Source: Mesostigma viride
Lineage: Eukaryota; Streptophyta; Mesostigmatophyceae; Mesostigmatales; Mesostigmataceae
Length of the DNA: 64,000 nt
Assembly (NCBI GenBank): GCA_009746045.1
Contig: RPFO01000080.1
Location: 1,570,363 to 1,634,362, forward strand
Direction of reading: 5' to 3'
In this document: positions 41,601 to 51,500 of the stretch, one piece after another
How the letters are laid out: each line of letters starts with the position of its first letter
Position numbering within the stretch: the stretch's first letter is position 1
The notes under the pieces: model-generated
Database searches by the model: none
The model's input: only the letters and a program-made list of their open reading frames with translations
Told to the model about the DNA's origin: nothing
Position numbers and translations under genes: made by a program

Positions 41601-44600
41601 AGTATTCATGGAGTATAGTATTCGTGGGTCGGGAGTATAATATTCGTAAGAGAATAGTATTCGTGGGTCGGGAGTATAGTATTCGTGGGTCGGGAGTATA
41701 GTATTCGTGGGTCGGGAGAATAGTATTCGTGGGTCGGGAGTATAGTATTCGTGGGTCGGGAGAATAGTATTCGTGGGTCGGGAGAATAGTATTCGTGGGT
41801 CGGGAGCATAGTATTCGTGGGAGAATAGTAATCGTGGGTCGGGAGTATAGTATTCGTGGGTCGGCAGTATAGTATTCGTGGGAGGCCAAGATGGTGAAGA
41901 GGACGATTGAAGCGAGACAAGCCAGAGAAAATAAGTGCGGCTATTGGCAACCTAATGGAATAAGCCAACACTCAAGTTGACGAGATAGTAGGCATCACAT
42001 TGGAGACAATGGTTTGCACCTTGCTTCCAAGTACGGAAAATGGTCACCGTTGCTGCTATAAGCATGCATTGCTGCAAAATATTGCATTCCTTTCCTTTCT
42101 GATCCCCTGAACTTCTATTTCTTATGAACTTAAGCTCCTTTTTGAATGTGTATATGTGTGTGTGCTTACCTTGCTTATGTACATTGAGCTTACCTTTTCC
42201 CCTTTTTATGACTTACCATGCCTATGAACATTGAACTTAACTTTTCCCATTTTTAAAACTTACACTGCTTACACTCATTGAGCTTACCTTTCTAAAAAAC
42301 CTACCTTGCTTATGAACATTTAGCTTACCTTTTGTTCAAAAACATTGCCTAGCTAATGAACATTTAGCTCAACTCTCTCTCCTTTTTTTTTTTTTCATTA
42401 TCGTGCTTATGAACATTTAGCTTACCTTTTTTTTCTAACTTACCTTGGTTATGGACATGTCGCTTACCTCTTTTTTAGAATTAATCACCTTATTATGAAC
42501 ATTGAGCTCACCTTGCTAATGAATAGCGGCTGGACGAGTGTCGCGCCACCCGACGAAACCTGGAAGTAGTGCTTCCACTCGTTCCACTGCAGTGAAAAAT
42601 AAACGAAAGTGAGGGGAAGAAGAGAGAGTGGAGGAGACATAGAGGGGGGGGGGGGGGGGGGGGTAGAGAGAGAGAGAGAGGGGGGGGGCGGGGGGAAGAG
42701 AGAGAGAGGGGGGCGTTGAACAAGTAGGTACCAACTCATGTGAGATTGAGCACCGATATTCCATAAATTGTGCTTTTGGCGAGCTTGCTAATTAATGCCC
42801 TATTATTGCGTTGATCATCAAACCAGCCGTTTTTCTTTTACCATAAGCATGTGATGATGACAGCACCATGGAAAGTCCAAGGATGTGCAGCCATCGAAGA
42901 CAGAATCCTCTTAAAGAAAGGTATGTTGGCCTGACCTGCGCACGCATAGGACGGCAAGCGCACCTGCTGTCCCGGAGCTTGCTTCCAATGACATCACCGC
43001 GGTGAGGGCATCAAAGTCAGAAGTCTTTATCGGACATGCGGATGCCCACGCAACCGCATCTGCCATCCCAGGCTGTGTGTGAACGGCGGGAGAATACCCT
43101 CTTAACAGTGCTAGGCCCTTCGATAACACCCTACAAAACCACCCTAATAAAAGCCTAGAGACATGCGCTCATGATAGGTGTGCGCAACTAACCATACCTA
43201 TAGCACCCCAGTCTGACCATGCGGCAGAGGAATCCCACAGAGAACACTCTTCCGACGTAGACATGAACCAACCACACCTGCCAGCCCAGGCTGTGCGCGC
43301 GGTGAAGGAACGCCCCCGCCACGAGGACCACATCGCGCCCCACGATGAAAGCCACCAAGGACCCTGCACGACACGCAGGAGGGTTTTGCCATCCGTGCCG
43401 AAAGTATCATTAATACTATACAGGTGTAGAAACCAAGCGAGCCAAGAATCACATTAAAAAACACACACCATAAAACTCGAATCAACGACCTTTAATTCAA
43501 ATTTCATTATGGGCCTCTATGAACCGAAAAACTAATAACTCAATAAGCGAAAATAACTAAGTGAGCAAAGATAAGTAACTGAGCGAAAATTACTAAGTGT
43601 GCGAAATTGTGGCATGTAAATGGGTACTGCCGAGTAAAGCCCAACACCAGCGCCCACCACCTGGTAAAACAGATGCAGCATCGTACCTGGAAGCATGTCG
43701 CCGTACACTAGCGCCAGCGCCACGCACGCCACCAGCACCTGCACTCCAGGCAGCACGAAAATGCACATGGATTGATGCCCGGTACAAGAGGGGGGCAGAT
43801 GGCGGTATCATGGTCGAACCGGGATAAATTTTAGTTCTCGGTTCTAAATACTTCAGGCTGAAGCTTTGGAGCCAAGATCCTGCCATATGAAGAGAGTGCT
43901 TGCCCTTCCAGGCTACAAAAGACTTTTGCCAATGGGCTATATTACAAAACAAAACAAGAGGGCTTAGGATTTTGAGCCGACATCCTGCAACATGAAGAAA
44001 GTGCTTGCCCTTCCAAGCTACAAGTTAGCAGGGAACGGAGAAACAAGTGGATCCTGGGACTTAATCCTGGATCCTGGAAACTTAATCGTAGGCGGAAACT
44101 TATCGTGTATGAGGATGCCACAAGACTTGCGAGATAAACGTTCAGCTTAAAATCGACTGCTGACAGTTGCAGTAATTGTCATGATGCGATTGTCACGGAA
44201 TTGCTTGGCAGAATTGTTAGGCCTATATAGCATCGTTAGGCCTATATGTTCAAGTTTTCACTGTAACCCTCTGCAGGTGTCCTAATAGCCACCAGGAATA
44301 ACTAATTAACCATCTACCATGTACATGACGTTGGACACCATAACAAGTAGCTTCTGACACAGTGCAGGGCAATATGACCTTGTTAAAGACGGCTTACAAC
44401 TTTGCGTTTCGGGGCAAGAACCGAAATGCTAAAAGGTTTCCTACGGTGCCAATGTCTCCCCCGTTGGGCTACATTACCTGCCTAACACTCGCAATTGATT
44501 AATAAGTCGCCCGGTCCCGTTGCCTCGCACCTCATCCCCACCATTGAGAGGATAAAGCATCATACTAATAAAACATCGGGATGTGTTTCATAAGGGCGTT

Positions 44601-47600
44601 CGTGTCTAATTTCGTGCATGCATCCGTGGTTTGTTTCATGCATGCATTCCTGTCTTGCATTCATGACTGTCATCTTGTCCTCAGGTCCGTCGTGACCGTG
44701 TCATCATTCCTTGTCTTGTCAGCGTTTGTCACCATGTCACAAAAAAGCCCTCGCCTCGCCACGATGTCACCAAAATGTCCTTACCTAGTCGGCCCTTGCA
44801 AAACCATGTTGCAAAGTGTCCCCACCTCGTCACCATGTTAGCATTTGCCACCATGTTGCCAAAGCCTCACCTTGTCCGCCAAGGGGTCCAGGTACGAGCC
44901 GAGCACCGAGCTGGAGCTCATGCGCTTGGCGTAGAAGCCGTCCGCCTGTACCAGGATGGAAGAGAGGAGATGGAAGAAAAGACCGGGCAAGCACACATGC
45001 AAGGGGGTAAATTGCATGCCATGGGATGTATAAAACGGCCACATGCGCTTGGCGTAGAGGCAATCCGCCTGAAAGAAAGACAGAGGAGAGGGACAAGGGA
45101 GCCGTGGTGGGCAAGGAGGTATACAGTAGAATATTTTCTACAAAGTAGTTGTACAGTGCCACAATCATCGGAAGTGTGCCACATACAAGTCCCCGATCAC
45201 TTGGCGTGGAAGCTATCCGCCTGTGTTGTCCTTTAGTACAAGGCAAAAGGAAAGAAAACGAAGCACACTGGCACGCAGGTAGACGGTAATGTAAGAGTCG
45301 CCGTGCACTTGGCGCAGAAGCCAGTCGCTCACTTGGCCAAGGCCTTGGAAATATTCCACTGAAAACGCCAACGTGAAAAAGTCACTGCGAACACGCCACA
45401 CGACGTGGACCGCTAGTCACTGCGTACCCACTGGGTCAGCCTAAAATTATCAAGATATCAAACACATTGCAAATATGATAAAACAAAGCAGCCGCTTAAG
45501 AGGGCTGTCGGGGGATGTGGCAACATACGGCGCATTCACCCAGTTGGTACAGCCAAGGTATCCCCGACCTCGCCACAATCAAATAACGGAGGGGGCACAC
45601 AGTACAGTGCGACAAATTATACGGTATAGGGGCACCCAGTACAGCAATGACAATTATAAACTACCATACAGGCATGCGGTACAGCGTGACAATTATAAAG
45701 TACAATATGGCAATCCAAAGGCACACAACGCGTACCCAGTCACTGATCCCTGCCAGGCTGAGCGCCACAACGGAGGTGAGCGGGAAGCGGTTGACGATCA
45801 GCCTGCCGGTGCAGGACATAAAAAAAAAAAAGATGCGCGGACATAAGAGGGAGAGTGGAGACCAGGTGACTCAGCATGCAGCATGGTCATTAAAGCATGA
45901 TGAGAGCGGTCGGCGGGAAGCGTTTTACAGACAGCTTGAGTGTGTGTGGTGGGCGTGGTGATAAAGGAGGTGCGATTGTGTGGGTGGTGGCGAGAATACG
46001 GCATTGTGGGTGGGTGGGTGGGTGGTCGTGAGGGTGCAGCGCGGTCGCTAGAGCACGGCAATATCAGGCAATAATGGTTATTTCACATAACTTGCATGAA
46101 TAATGGTTATTTCACATAACGTGCAGTGTGTGTGTGTGTGGTCGTGAGGATGCATCCTGGTCACTAAAGCGTGGCATAAGCGTGATGTAAGTATGGTCAC
46201 TCTAGCGCGACTATTAGAGGGGAATGGTTGACGAGATGCCTGCCGGTGAGGACGCAGCGGATGCAGGCTGGAGGATGCAGGATGGCTGGAGGATGTAGGC
46301 GTGAATGGTGAGTGGGTGGTGAGTGGGGTGGGTGCATATCAGTGCGTTCGGGGGGGGCGGGGGGGGGGGAGCTGGTGGGTGGAGGGGGGACAGGGGTAAG
46401 GGGGGAAAAGGGGGGAAACGGGGGGAAACGGGGGGAAAAGGGGGGGAAAGTGGGGAAAAGGGGGGAAAAGGGGGGAAACGGGGGGGAAAAAGGGGGGTTC
46501 CATGAATGTGCAGAAGGCGTGGGTAACCTCACACACATCTTCTCCATCAATCATCAGGGTGTGGTGTGGGTGGTGTGTGGCAGGCATTGGGTGGTTGACG
46601 GAAGGAAGATGTTGCATGCTTGGGTGTAAAAAGTTGTGGGCGATGAAAATGGGAAGTAAAACCCCCTAAACCCTAAACGGGTGGCTTAGTGCACAGGGAC
46701 CCTACGCACTCCAACCTTGTGTGTGAACTCTACACGGTAAGGAAAATGGCCCCAAGACAAAAGGCAGATCAGCTGACCCAATGCCAAAGGCAGGTATCAC
46801 ATATTCATTTTACACAAAAGGCACAATTAGGTGACCCAAAGCAAACGTAGCCGATCGAAGCTGAGGCACATACCATACTGCTGTAGGATCAGGTGTGGTT
46901 GGGAGAGCGGGGGCGCTGGCATGCAGGGGTGTTGGCAGGAACTAGAACCAGGCAAGGCGACCCCTTAGAGGAGGGTGGGTATAGGCACAGGCTGCCCCCA
47001 GGAAAAGGGGGTAGGCGACAGGCACAGCCTGCTCGCATGCGGGTGGCGTAGAAGATGACACCCCCATACATCAACGATCATAAGAGATGTCGTGTGAGCG
47101 GCTAGTTGAAGGAGGCGTTATCGATAAGCGAGGTGGATCAACGCAGCGATGCTTGGTAGATGAGCACGCAGATTTAGCTGCACAGTTTGGCAGCACCGTT
47201 TAGTGCCAAATCTAGGTCAATACCAAGCTGCATTGCCTATGAACTATAGTAGTAGTACTAATATATTTAGCAGCACAGTTAGGCAGCAAGTTTAGTAACA
47301 AACTTGGGCCCATTCCCAGCTACATGTACTATGTATATATACAATACTTATCAAATATCGCCTATGTAAGTCTACATGGAATAATATGCATCAGGGTTAG
47401 GGACACATACATGGCGATGAAGGGCCCGGACACCAGCCTGCCGAAGGAGAGAATATTGGGAATGTTTACAACGTCCTTCCGGCCCCATCCGGCCTCCTCC
47501 AGGCCGACGGGAGGTCCTGACGGAAGGCTTTCTCGCGACGTAGAGAATTCCCTGATGCCGTTGGGTCGTAGTCGGGCCCGTTTCCGCTGATGCAACTTAC

Positions 47601-47979
47601 AGTCGGCAGTTTTGCCCGATTCACCCAATGCCGTGGATTTTCCACGCCACTGCTCATCCGTGTTTACCCAAGGGACCGAGCCCACGGCGATCGGAGTGGA
47701 AATCCGTTTGTTGTCGATCCAACTCGTTGCGAACGAGTAGCAGAGCCCATTGCTGCTGTAAGTATTAGCGCCTGTCAGCCATTCTGGCTTGCATGTACCG
47801 CTTACAGTGACGATTCGAGCCTTGGCGGCATCCTTTGTTGCCTCGTCGGACCAAGTGGCGTGGAGGACGTAATTCGATGGCGAAGCCACACAGCGGGGAA
47901 AATGCCGCACTTCCCACCCATCCCAGGCTTGCGATGCCCTCCCAAGTAGTCTGGCTGTCCGCCACTGACGAAGGCTCAT
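35606..47979 (-). CDS. CLS: Cardiolipin synthase (CDP-alcohol phosphatidyltransferase family), mitochondrial, 8 exons
   Basis: Exons on the minus strand: 47979-47411, 45384-45309, 44945-44871, 43738-43687, 43363-43278, 42586-42512, 36680-36586 and 35684-35606. All phases agree and give 368 aa ending at TAA. The N-terminus MSLRQWRTARLLGRASQ is an Arg-rich mitochondrial presequence. Exon 1 ends with NIPNILSFGRLVSGPFIA. Exon 3 holds DGFYAK-x8-G-x3-D-x3-D (LGSYLDPLADK), the CDP-alcohol transferase motif with Lys for Arg. Then come VLVACVALALVYGDML, SLVAFIVGRDVVLVAGAF, PLFISK, LNTALQLTLALGAIL and AATTVLSFWAY, in the eukaryotic cardiolipin synthase order. It joins CDP-diacylglycerol and phosphatidylglycerol at the inner mitochondrial membrane. 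Oddity: exon 2 ends SDWLLRQ, so the Asp that normally sits two residues before DG is six residues away. Introns hold copies of the splice junctions. Confidence 0.9.
36005..36100. repeat. Short tandem repeat (AGGCCCCGATATCYCTA)
   Basis: Four to five imperfect units of about 25-35 bp in intron 7 of the cardiolipin synthase gene. Confidence 0.75.
36741..36768 (-). repeat. Extra copy of the exon 7 3' splice site of CLS
   Basis: Minus strand GCAG|GTCAACACCGCGCTCCAGCT repeats the true junction ACAG|CTCAACACCGCCCTCCAGCT (36684-36665). It lies about 84 bp upstream of the real exon in the direction of transcription and soon runs into a stop codon. Confidence 0.85.
37085..37450. repeat. Direct repeat, left copy, flanking the gypsy remnant
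   Basis: GAGACAAGC..GAGAAAA, GCTATTGGCAA..CTAATGGAATAAGCCA and ATGGTCACCGTTGCTGCTAT are shared with 41895-42250 in the same order, and both copies run into the ACCTTGCTTATGAACATT array. The pair flanks about 4.4 kb of gypsy-derived sequence and could be degenerate LTRs or a segmental duplication. Confidence 0.7.
37819..38366. mobile_element. hAT-type MITE with 8-bp target duplication
   Basis: A perfect 8 bp duplication GTGCATAC flanks it (37811-37818 and 38367-38374). The ends are CATGGTTGGGCGTAA and, inverted, CAGGGTTGGGCGTAA, close to hAT termini. The subterminal 100-180 bp on both sides are packed with ACGTAAC / GTTACGT motifs, as expected for transposase-binding subterminal repeats. The centre is GC-rich (GGCGCCGCG). 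No coding capacity. Confidence 0.92.
38375..38973 (+). pseudogene. Gypsy gag remnant
   Basis: Frames encode KELMDPIRRKLVPHDYNLHD, FKASMARLDF and, after a break, TEYQGALRPDLLDEVRKHYA. QCFQRGEVGHLKRD resembles a CCHC knuckle that has lost its second Cys. Not functional. Confidence 0.6.
39696..40121 (+). pseudogene. Gypsy retropepsin remnant
   Basis: The frame carries QFMVDTDASTLLINESLA (retropepsin D-T-G-A-S with G replaced by D) and ISIGIDWLDVQDVDISIRRR, the conserved LG-x-DWL segment of gypsy proteases. Substitution in the active-site motif suggests inactivity. Confidence 0.7.
40230..40850 (+). pseudogene. Gypsy reverse transcriptase remnant, plus arm
   Basis: Encodes MPRGLIEPSNRPFSDGVLLV, RLVTDYRKLNAITVKSKYPL, DGADGFWHLRIDPENCHKTA and PASFQMLVNDILHP with stop codons. 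It ends at an inversion point near 40855, before the catalytic DD region. Confidence 0.85.
40860..41609 (-). pseudogene. Gypsy reverse transcriptase remnant, minus arm
   Basis: On the minus strand the same RT segment is read again (FLERGLIKPGKSPFSAGVLL, GFWHLRI, LASFQMTMNDILRPV). The last part is tandemly duplicated (about 104 bp unit, 40860-41025). With the plus arm it forms an imperfect inverted duplication of about 0.6-0.7 kb per arm. Confidence 0.8.
41588..41893. repeat. Minisatellite, unit about 23-28 bp (TAGTATTCGTGGGTCGGGAG)
   Basis: About twelve imperfect copies in tandem between the gypsy remnant and the right direct repeat. Confidence 0.93.
42150..42511 (-). repeat. Array of copies of the CLS exon 6 5' splice site
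   Basis: The true junction on the minus strand is TTCATTAGCAAG|GTGAGCTCAATGTT (around 42524-42499). The following intron holds about ten degenerate copies of the form TTCATAAGCAAG-GTAAGCT with AAATGTT between them. Each keeps a usable-looking AAG|GTAAG donor. The same motif also occurs at 37290-37440. Confidence 0.85.
42630..42715. repeat. Purine-rich GAGA / poly-G tract
   Basis: GAGAGAGA stretches with two G runs, within intron 5 of the cardiolipin synthase gene, just upstream of exon 6. On the transcribed strand this is a pyrimidine-rich tract suited to 3' splice-site recognition. Confidence 0.9.
43740..44709. other. Intron 3 of CLS, part without recognised content
   Basis: No gene. A local duplication of AAGAGAGTGCTTGCCCTTCC / AAGAAAGTGCTTGCCCTTCC occurs near 43888 and 43995, and GTTAGGCCTATAT is doubled near 44217-44250. 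Confidence 0.5.
44710..44870 (-). repeat. Copies of the CLS exon 3 5' splice site
   Basis: On the minus strand the junction GCGGACAAG|GTGAGGCTTTGGCAACATGG is followed by GTGACGAGGTGGGGACACTTT, GCCGACTAGGTAAGGACATTTT and GTGGCGAGGCGAGGGCTTTTTT, three degenerate repeats of the exon end plus donor. Confidence 0.8.
45050..45335 (-). repeat. Tandem partial copies of CLS exon 3 and its 3' splice site
   Basis: The true exon starts ACAG|GCGGACGGCTTCTACGCC (44949-44928). Upstream in the intron are TCAG|GCGGATTGCCTCTACGCC (near 45071) and ACAG|GCGGATAGCTTCCACGCC (near 45217), each after a pyrimidine tract. The 3' end of exon 2 itself (GCGACTGGCTTCTGCGCC, near 45325) is a further homologue. A more decayed copy (GTCATCTTCTACGCCACCCG) lies at 47030-47060. 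Confidence 0.85.
46340..46497. repeat. G-rich satellite (GGGGGGAAAA / GGGGGGAAAC)
   Basis: About ten units of GGGGGGAAA(A/C) preceded by poly-G. G-quadruplex-prone; within intron 1 of the cardiolipin synthase gene. Confidence 0.9.
46664..46677. repeat. Two copies of the CCCTAAA telomere-type heptamer
   Basis: CCCTAAACCCTAAA occurs once. It equals two units of the plant-type telomere repeat; two units can arise by chance. Confidence 0.5.
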
Positions 47980-48588
47980 TTCCTGAAAGGATTACGGGAT
48001 GTAATCCCTACTATATTACATCGCATGCAGCGAGCGCAGCCGAATTTCTCAAAGAAAAGAGAGTGTTATCATTTCAACAGTCAAAATTCCCAAATGCTCC
48101 CACTGAAACCTCACATGCCTGGAGGAAATTAGTAGCGCACCCCCTTCCATGACGTCGTCTCGCTCGCGCTCTTTTGAGATGCTAACGCGGATGAATGCTA
48201 CTATCACGAATGTGCCAGCACGAAAAAAAATCCTGTCGGCTGACACTCCTTGTTGGAAGTTACCAATTATTGGTGAATAATACCAACCACCATGCATCCG
48301 TACCTCCCAACTTGTTACGCCAGTTGGGACGGTGATAATTAGGCGAGGCAGGCAGCGCTCCACGTCGGCGTATCTCGGAGATCGCCCAGCAGACCTGCAG
48401 GTGGCACACAGCAAGGCACGTTGCATAACTTGCATTGCCCGAACTGGATAAATAACTTCCGAGCTGGTCCATGGTTTAGCGTGCACGTGGGTAACAAGCA
48501 GCTGGGCCTATCCAACTATATTAAAAACCTACTATATTATTTGGACTTCTTTAGCTCGATCAGTTCGTCGCTAACCGGTAATATAAAA
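47980..48588. promoter_or_regulatory. Bidirectional intergenic region between CLS and the DUF2854 gene
   Basis: The start codons of the minus-strand cardiolipin synthase (47979) and the plus-strand DUF2854 gene (48589) are 609 bp apart, head to head. CCAACTATATTAAAAAC at about 48510-48526, 65-80 bp before the plus start codon, is a TATA-like candidate. Both products serve organelle membranes, so co-regulation is possible but not shown. Confidence 0.55.
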
Positions 48589-51500
48589 ATGGCTCTCACT
48601 GCTCAAATGGCGGTTGCCTCGCAAGCCTCGTTCATCGCTCAGGTCGGGTCCCATGGTTTTGTTGGCAAGCGGCAGCCAATGGCAAGTCAATCACGACCAG
48701 TAATCAAATCCGTACTCTCGAGGCCTTTCCTTTCTGGAGGGCGCAGCTTGCGGCTAGATTTGGCAGCATCTTCTCCTCAATCGCTATCGCAGCGTGTAGG
48801 CAAACCAGCCCAAATTGTGGCGCAGGCTGCCGAGACGAATTCGGATATCATTCTTGATGAGGGAGTCAGCTCACTCAACAAGGTAACATTGAGCAGCCTT
48901 GGTGAACGTAGCTTGCGGCACGCTTGCATGCTTAATGATAACTCCAAATAAGCCAATCCCACACCTTGCGTGACAAGGTCGTTCTGCTCTTGATGTGCCA
49001 AAAGTTGGCATGCTACGATGCGGTGGCACTGACGTGTCCAACGGATGGTGTCCGCTGTCCCGCATCCCACGGTTTTTGCGCACGGTCCCACACAGATTTC
49101 CCTCGGATTCGTTGGATTGAACGTCGGCCTCGTCCTGCTCTCGTGAGTGCTTGCTCGCATCCGCCAGCAAAGTCTGTATCAAAGTCGCCCCCGTGCTGCA
49201 GCCACCCGAGTTGCTCCTGTCTTGCCCGTGAACAGAATGAGTGCATGGTTTTGAGCTATTTTCCGTATAGTGGAATACGTTATATAGCTGCACTAGTGTA
49301 ATGATCCGCCTGGGTACTTAGGCGGTGCATGCCATGCCGTGATGAGCACTAATTGTTTTTTTGTGACCCCTACTCGAGGCCTATAGACCGCATTTCACCA
49401 TTTTCACGATCCAACCCCCTTTCACGTCTGGAGTTCTATGGACCCATCATGGATCGTGAAAACAACATCCAATGGATGCCTTGTTTGGGAGGTAATGCCA
49501 GCATCAATACAAATGGGTGCACTTAACAAGGCCCCGACACTCAATAGCAAACCAAACACCTGTCTCGGTTGAGAGGCCGCGCTAGAGAAGCCCCTCCACC
49601 ACACGTAGAATAGTAAACTTCGGGGAAGTCGCCTATGCACTATCCACTGGATAAGCTGCCCTGTTTGTCAGCATCAGCCCCACAGGTTTCTATCGGCAGG
49701 AACCCGATGCAGATTGAGCAGCAACCCAACATGCGATTTATTTATTACTTTCTATTTACTTGTTTGCTTTTTGATACCCAACAAGTTATTGAGGAGTCAT
49801 CATCTGTTGGCGGTCGTCCATCGTGTCGACGCCTCTCCTGCCATTTCTGCACCTCTGCCACTTCCGCCACTTCTGCCGACCATGTCTCTGTTTCTCTTAT
49901 TGCTGTAACCATAGTTCAAACGGTGCACGGTCCTATCCATGGTATAGTTGAGATACTTGTTGTCCCTAGTTGCATTTGTTTGTTTGCAAGCCGTTGTAGT
50001 GAGCATTTGCGGCGCTCTTCGCCTTATGCCTTCATGCCGCTCGAAGTCGCCGTTTTCTGCACAACCTCCGGTCATTAGCGACGACTCATTTGTTATACGC
50101 CTGCGTACCGCACTGCCCTTGCATGGCGTGCTTGTGTGGGCTGCCACCTGCCACCTGCCACCTGCCACCTGCGTACAATGTTGCGTGCTGCCACCTGCCC
50201 CCCCCCAGATACGGCTTCGGTGCCTACTTCAACTTGTTGCCGGGAGCCGGAATCTCCGCCCTCATGCTCACGTATGGCTTCCCCTTGACCCTAATCGGTT
50301 TTGCGCTCAAGGTGCGTATAGCTGGCATGGCGATGTTGGTGATAATGATTTAGGGTTTATTATATTAGTAATATTAGTTGTCAAAATTAGTAATGTAAGT
50401 CGTCAACACTAGTCATAAACATGAGGAGTACTATTAATATTAGTCGTCAACAGGATGCTTATGCCACCGAGGAAACCCACTATTTGCATGCCATCTTCCT
50501 CGCCCGTTTGCCCTCATCCCTTCGCCCTTGTCCCTTGTCCCTCGAACCTCGACCGTCAAACCCTGACCCTCGACCCTCGACCGTTGACCCTCGACGGTCG
50601 ACCCTTGACCGTCGACCCCCGACCCTCGACCCTCAACCCTCGACCCTCGACCCTCGACCCTCGACCCTCGACCCTCGACCCTCGACCCTCGACCCTCGAC
50701 CCTCGACCCTCGACCCTCGACCCTCGACCCTCGACCCTCGACCCTCGACCCTCGACCCTCGACCCTCGACCCTCGACCCTCGACCCTCGACCCTCGACCC
50801 TCGACCCTCGACCCTCGACCCTCAACCCTCAACCCTCAATCCTCACCGTTCACCCCTTTCCCTTTCCCTTTTGCCCCAAGCTGCCGGCATCTTTGAAACC
50901 TTGAAACCCTGAACGCTTGCCACATGCCTCAGTGTGTTGAAACACAACACCCTTGCCACAGCTCAAGCCAGCGGTGTGGGCACACTTTTTTAAATCGGTA
51001 CCATACCTTGTGCGCTGGCCCTGACCTGTCGGTGTGTCAATAGGCTCTCTTGCCCCAATGTTTTGACCTTGAAACATGCCAACGTTTTGACCTTGAACAC
51101 GCCAATTCCTTGATCACTCGAGCCGGTGACCAATGGGAGCACCCTTGACCAACCCTCGTGCCCTTACCTGCCCCTCTTGCACTGCCCATCCAACCTGTCA
51201 ACCTTTCAACTTTGCCACAGTATGCCGAGCTCAAGCCGGTGAATGTGAAGAGCACCTCGGCGGCGATCAAGCTGCGCTCCCAGATCACGCCCGTGCTGGA
51301 GCAGGTGGGATATCCACCCATCCCTGTCTCTATCATGACAAGATTTCCATTCGTACTTCCTTGTAAAATGCCCGTGCTGGGAGAGGTCGTGTGTGTCCCC
51401 ACCCAATATTGGTGTTCATGCATAATGACGAGTCTCAGTTTCGTGCTTGTGCCAGAGCAGGTGGGTCGTTTGCTATCCATGTGGGTGCATGTAGAATTAC

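Noticed and set aside
41588-41893. CRISPR-like regularly spaced repeat
   Set aside because: Units are directly abutting and drift in length, with no unique spacers; an ordinary minisatellite in a eukaryotic intron.
42911-43129. DALTAVMSLEASS peptide as the C-terminal exon of cardiolipin synthase
   Set aside because: It lies upstream of exon 6 in the direction of transcription; the real C-terminal exons are 36680-36586 and 35684-35606 with matching phases.
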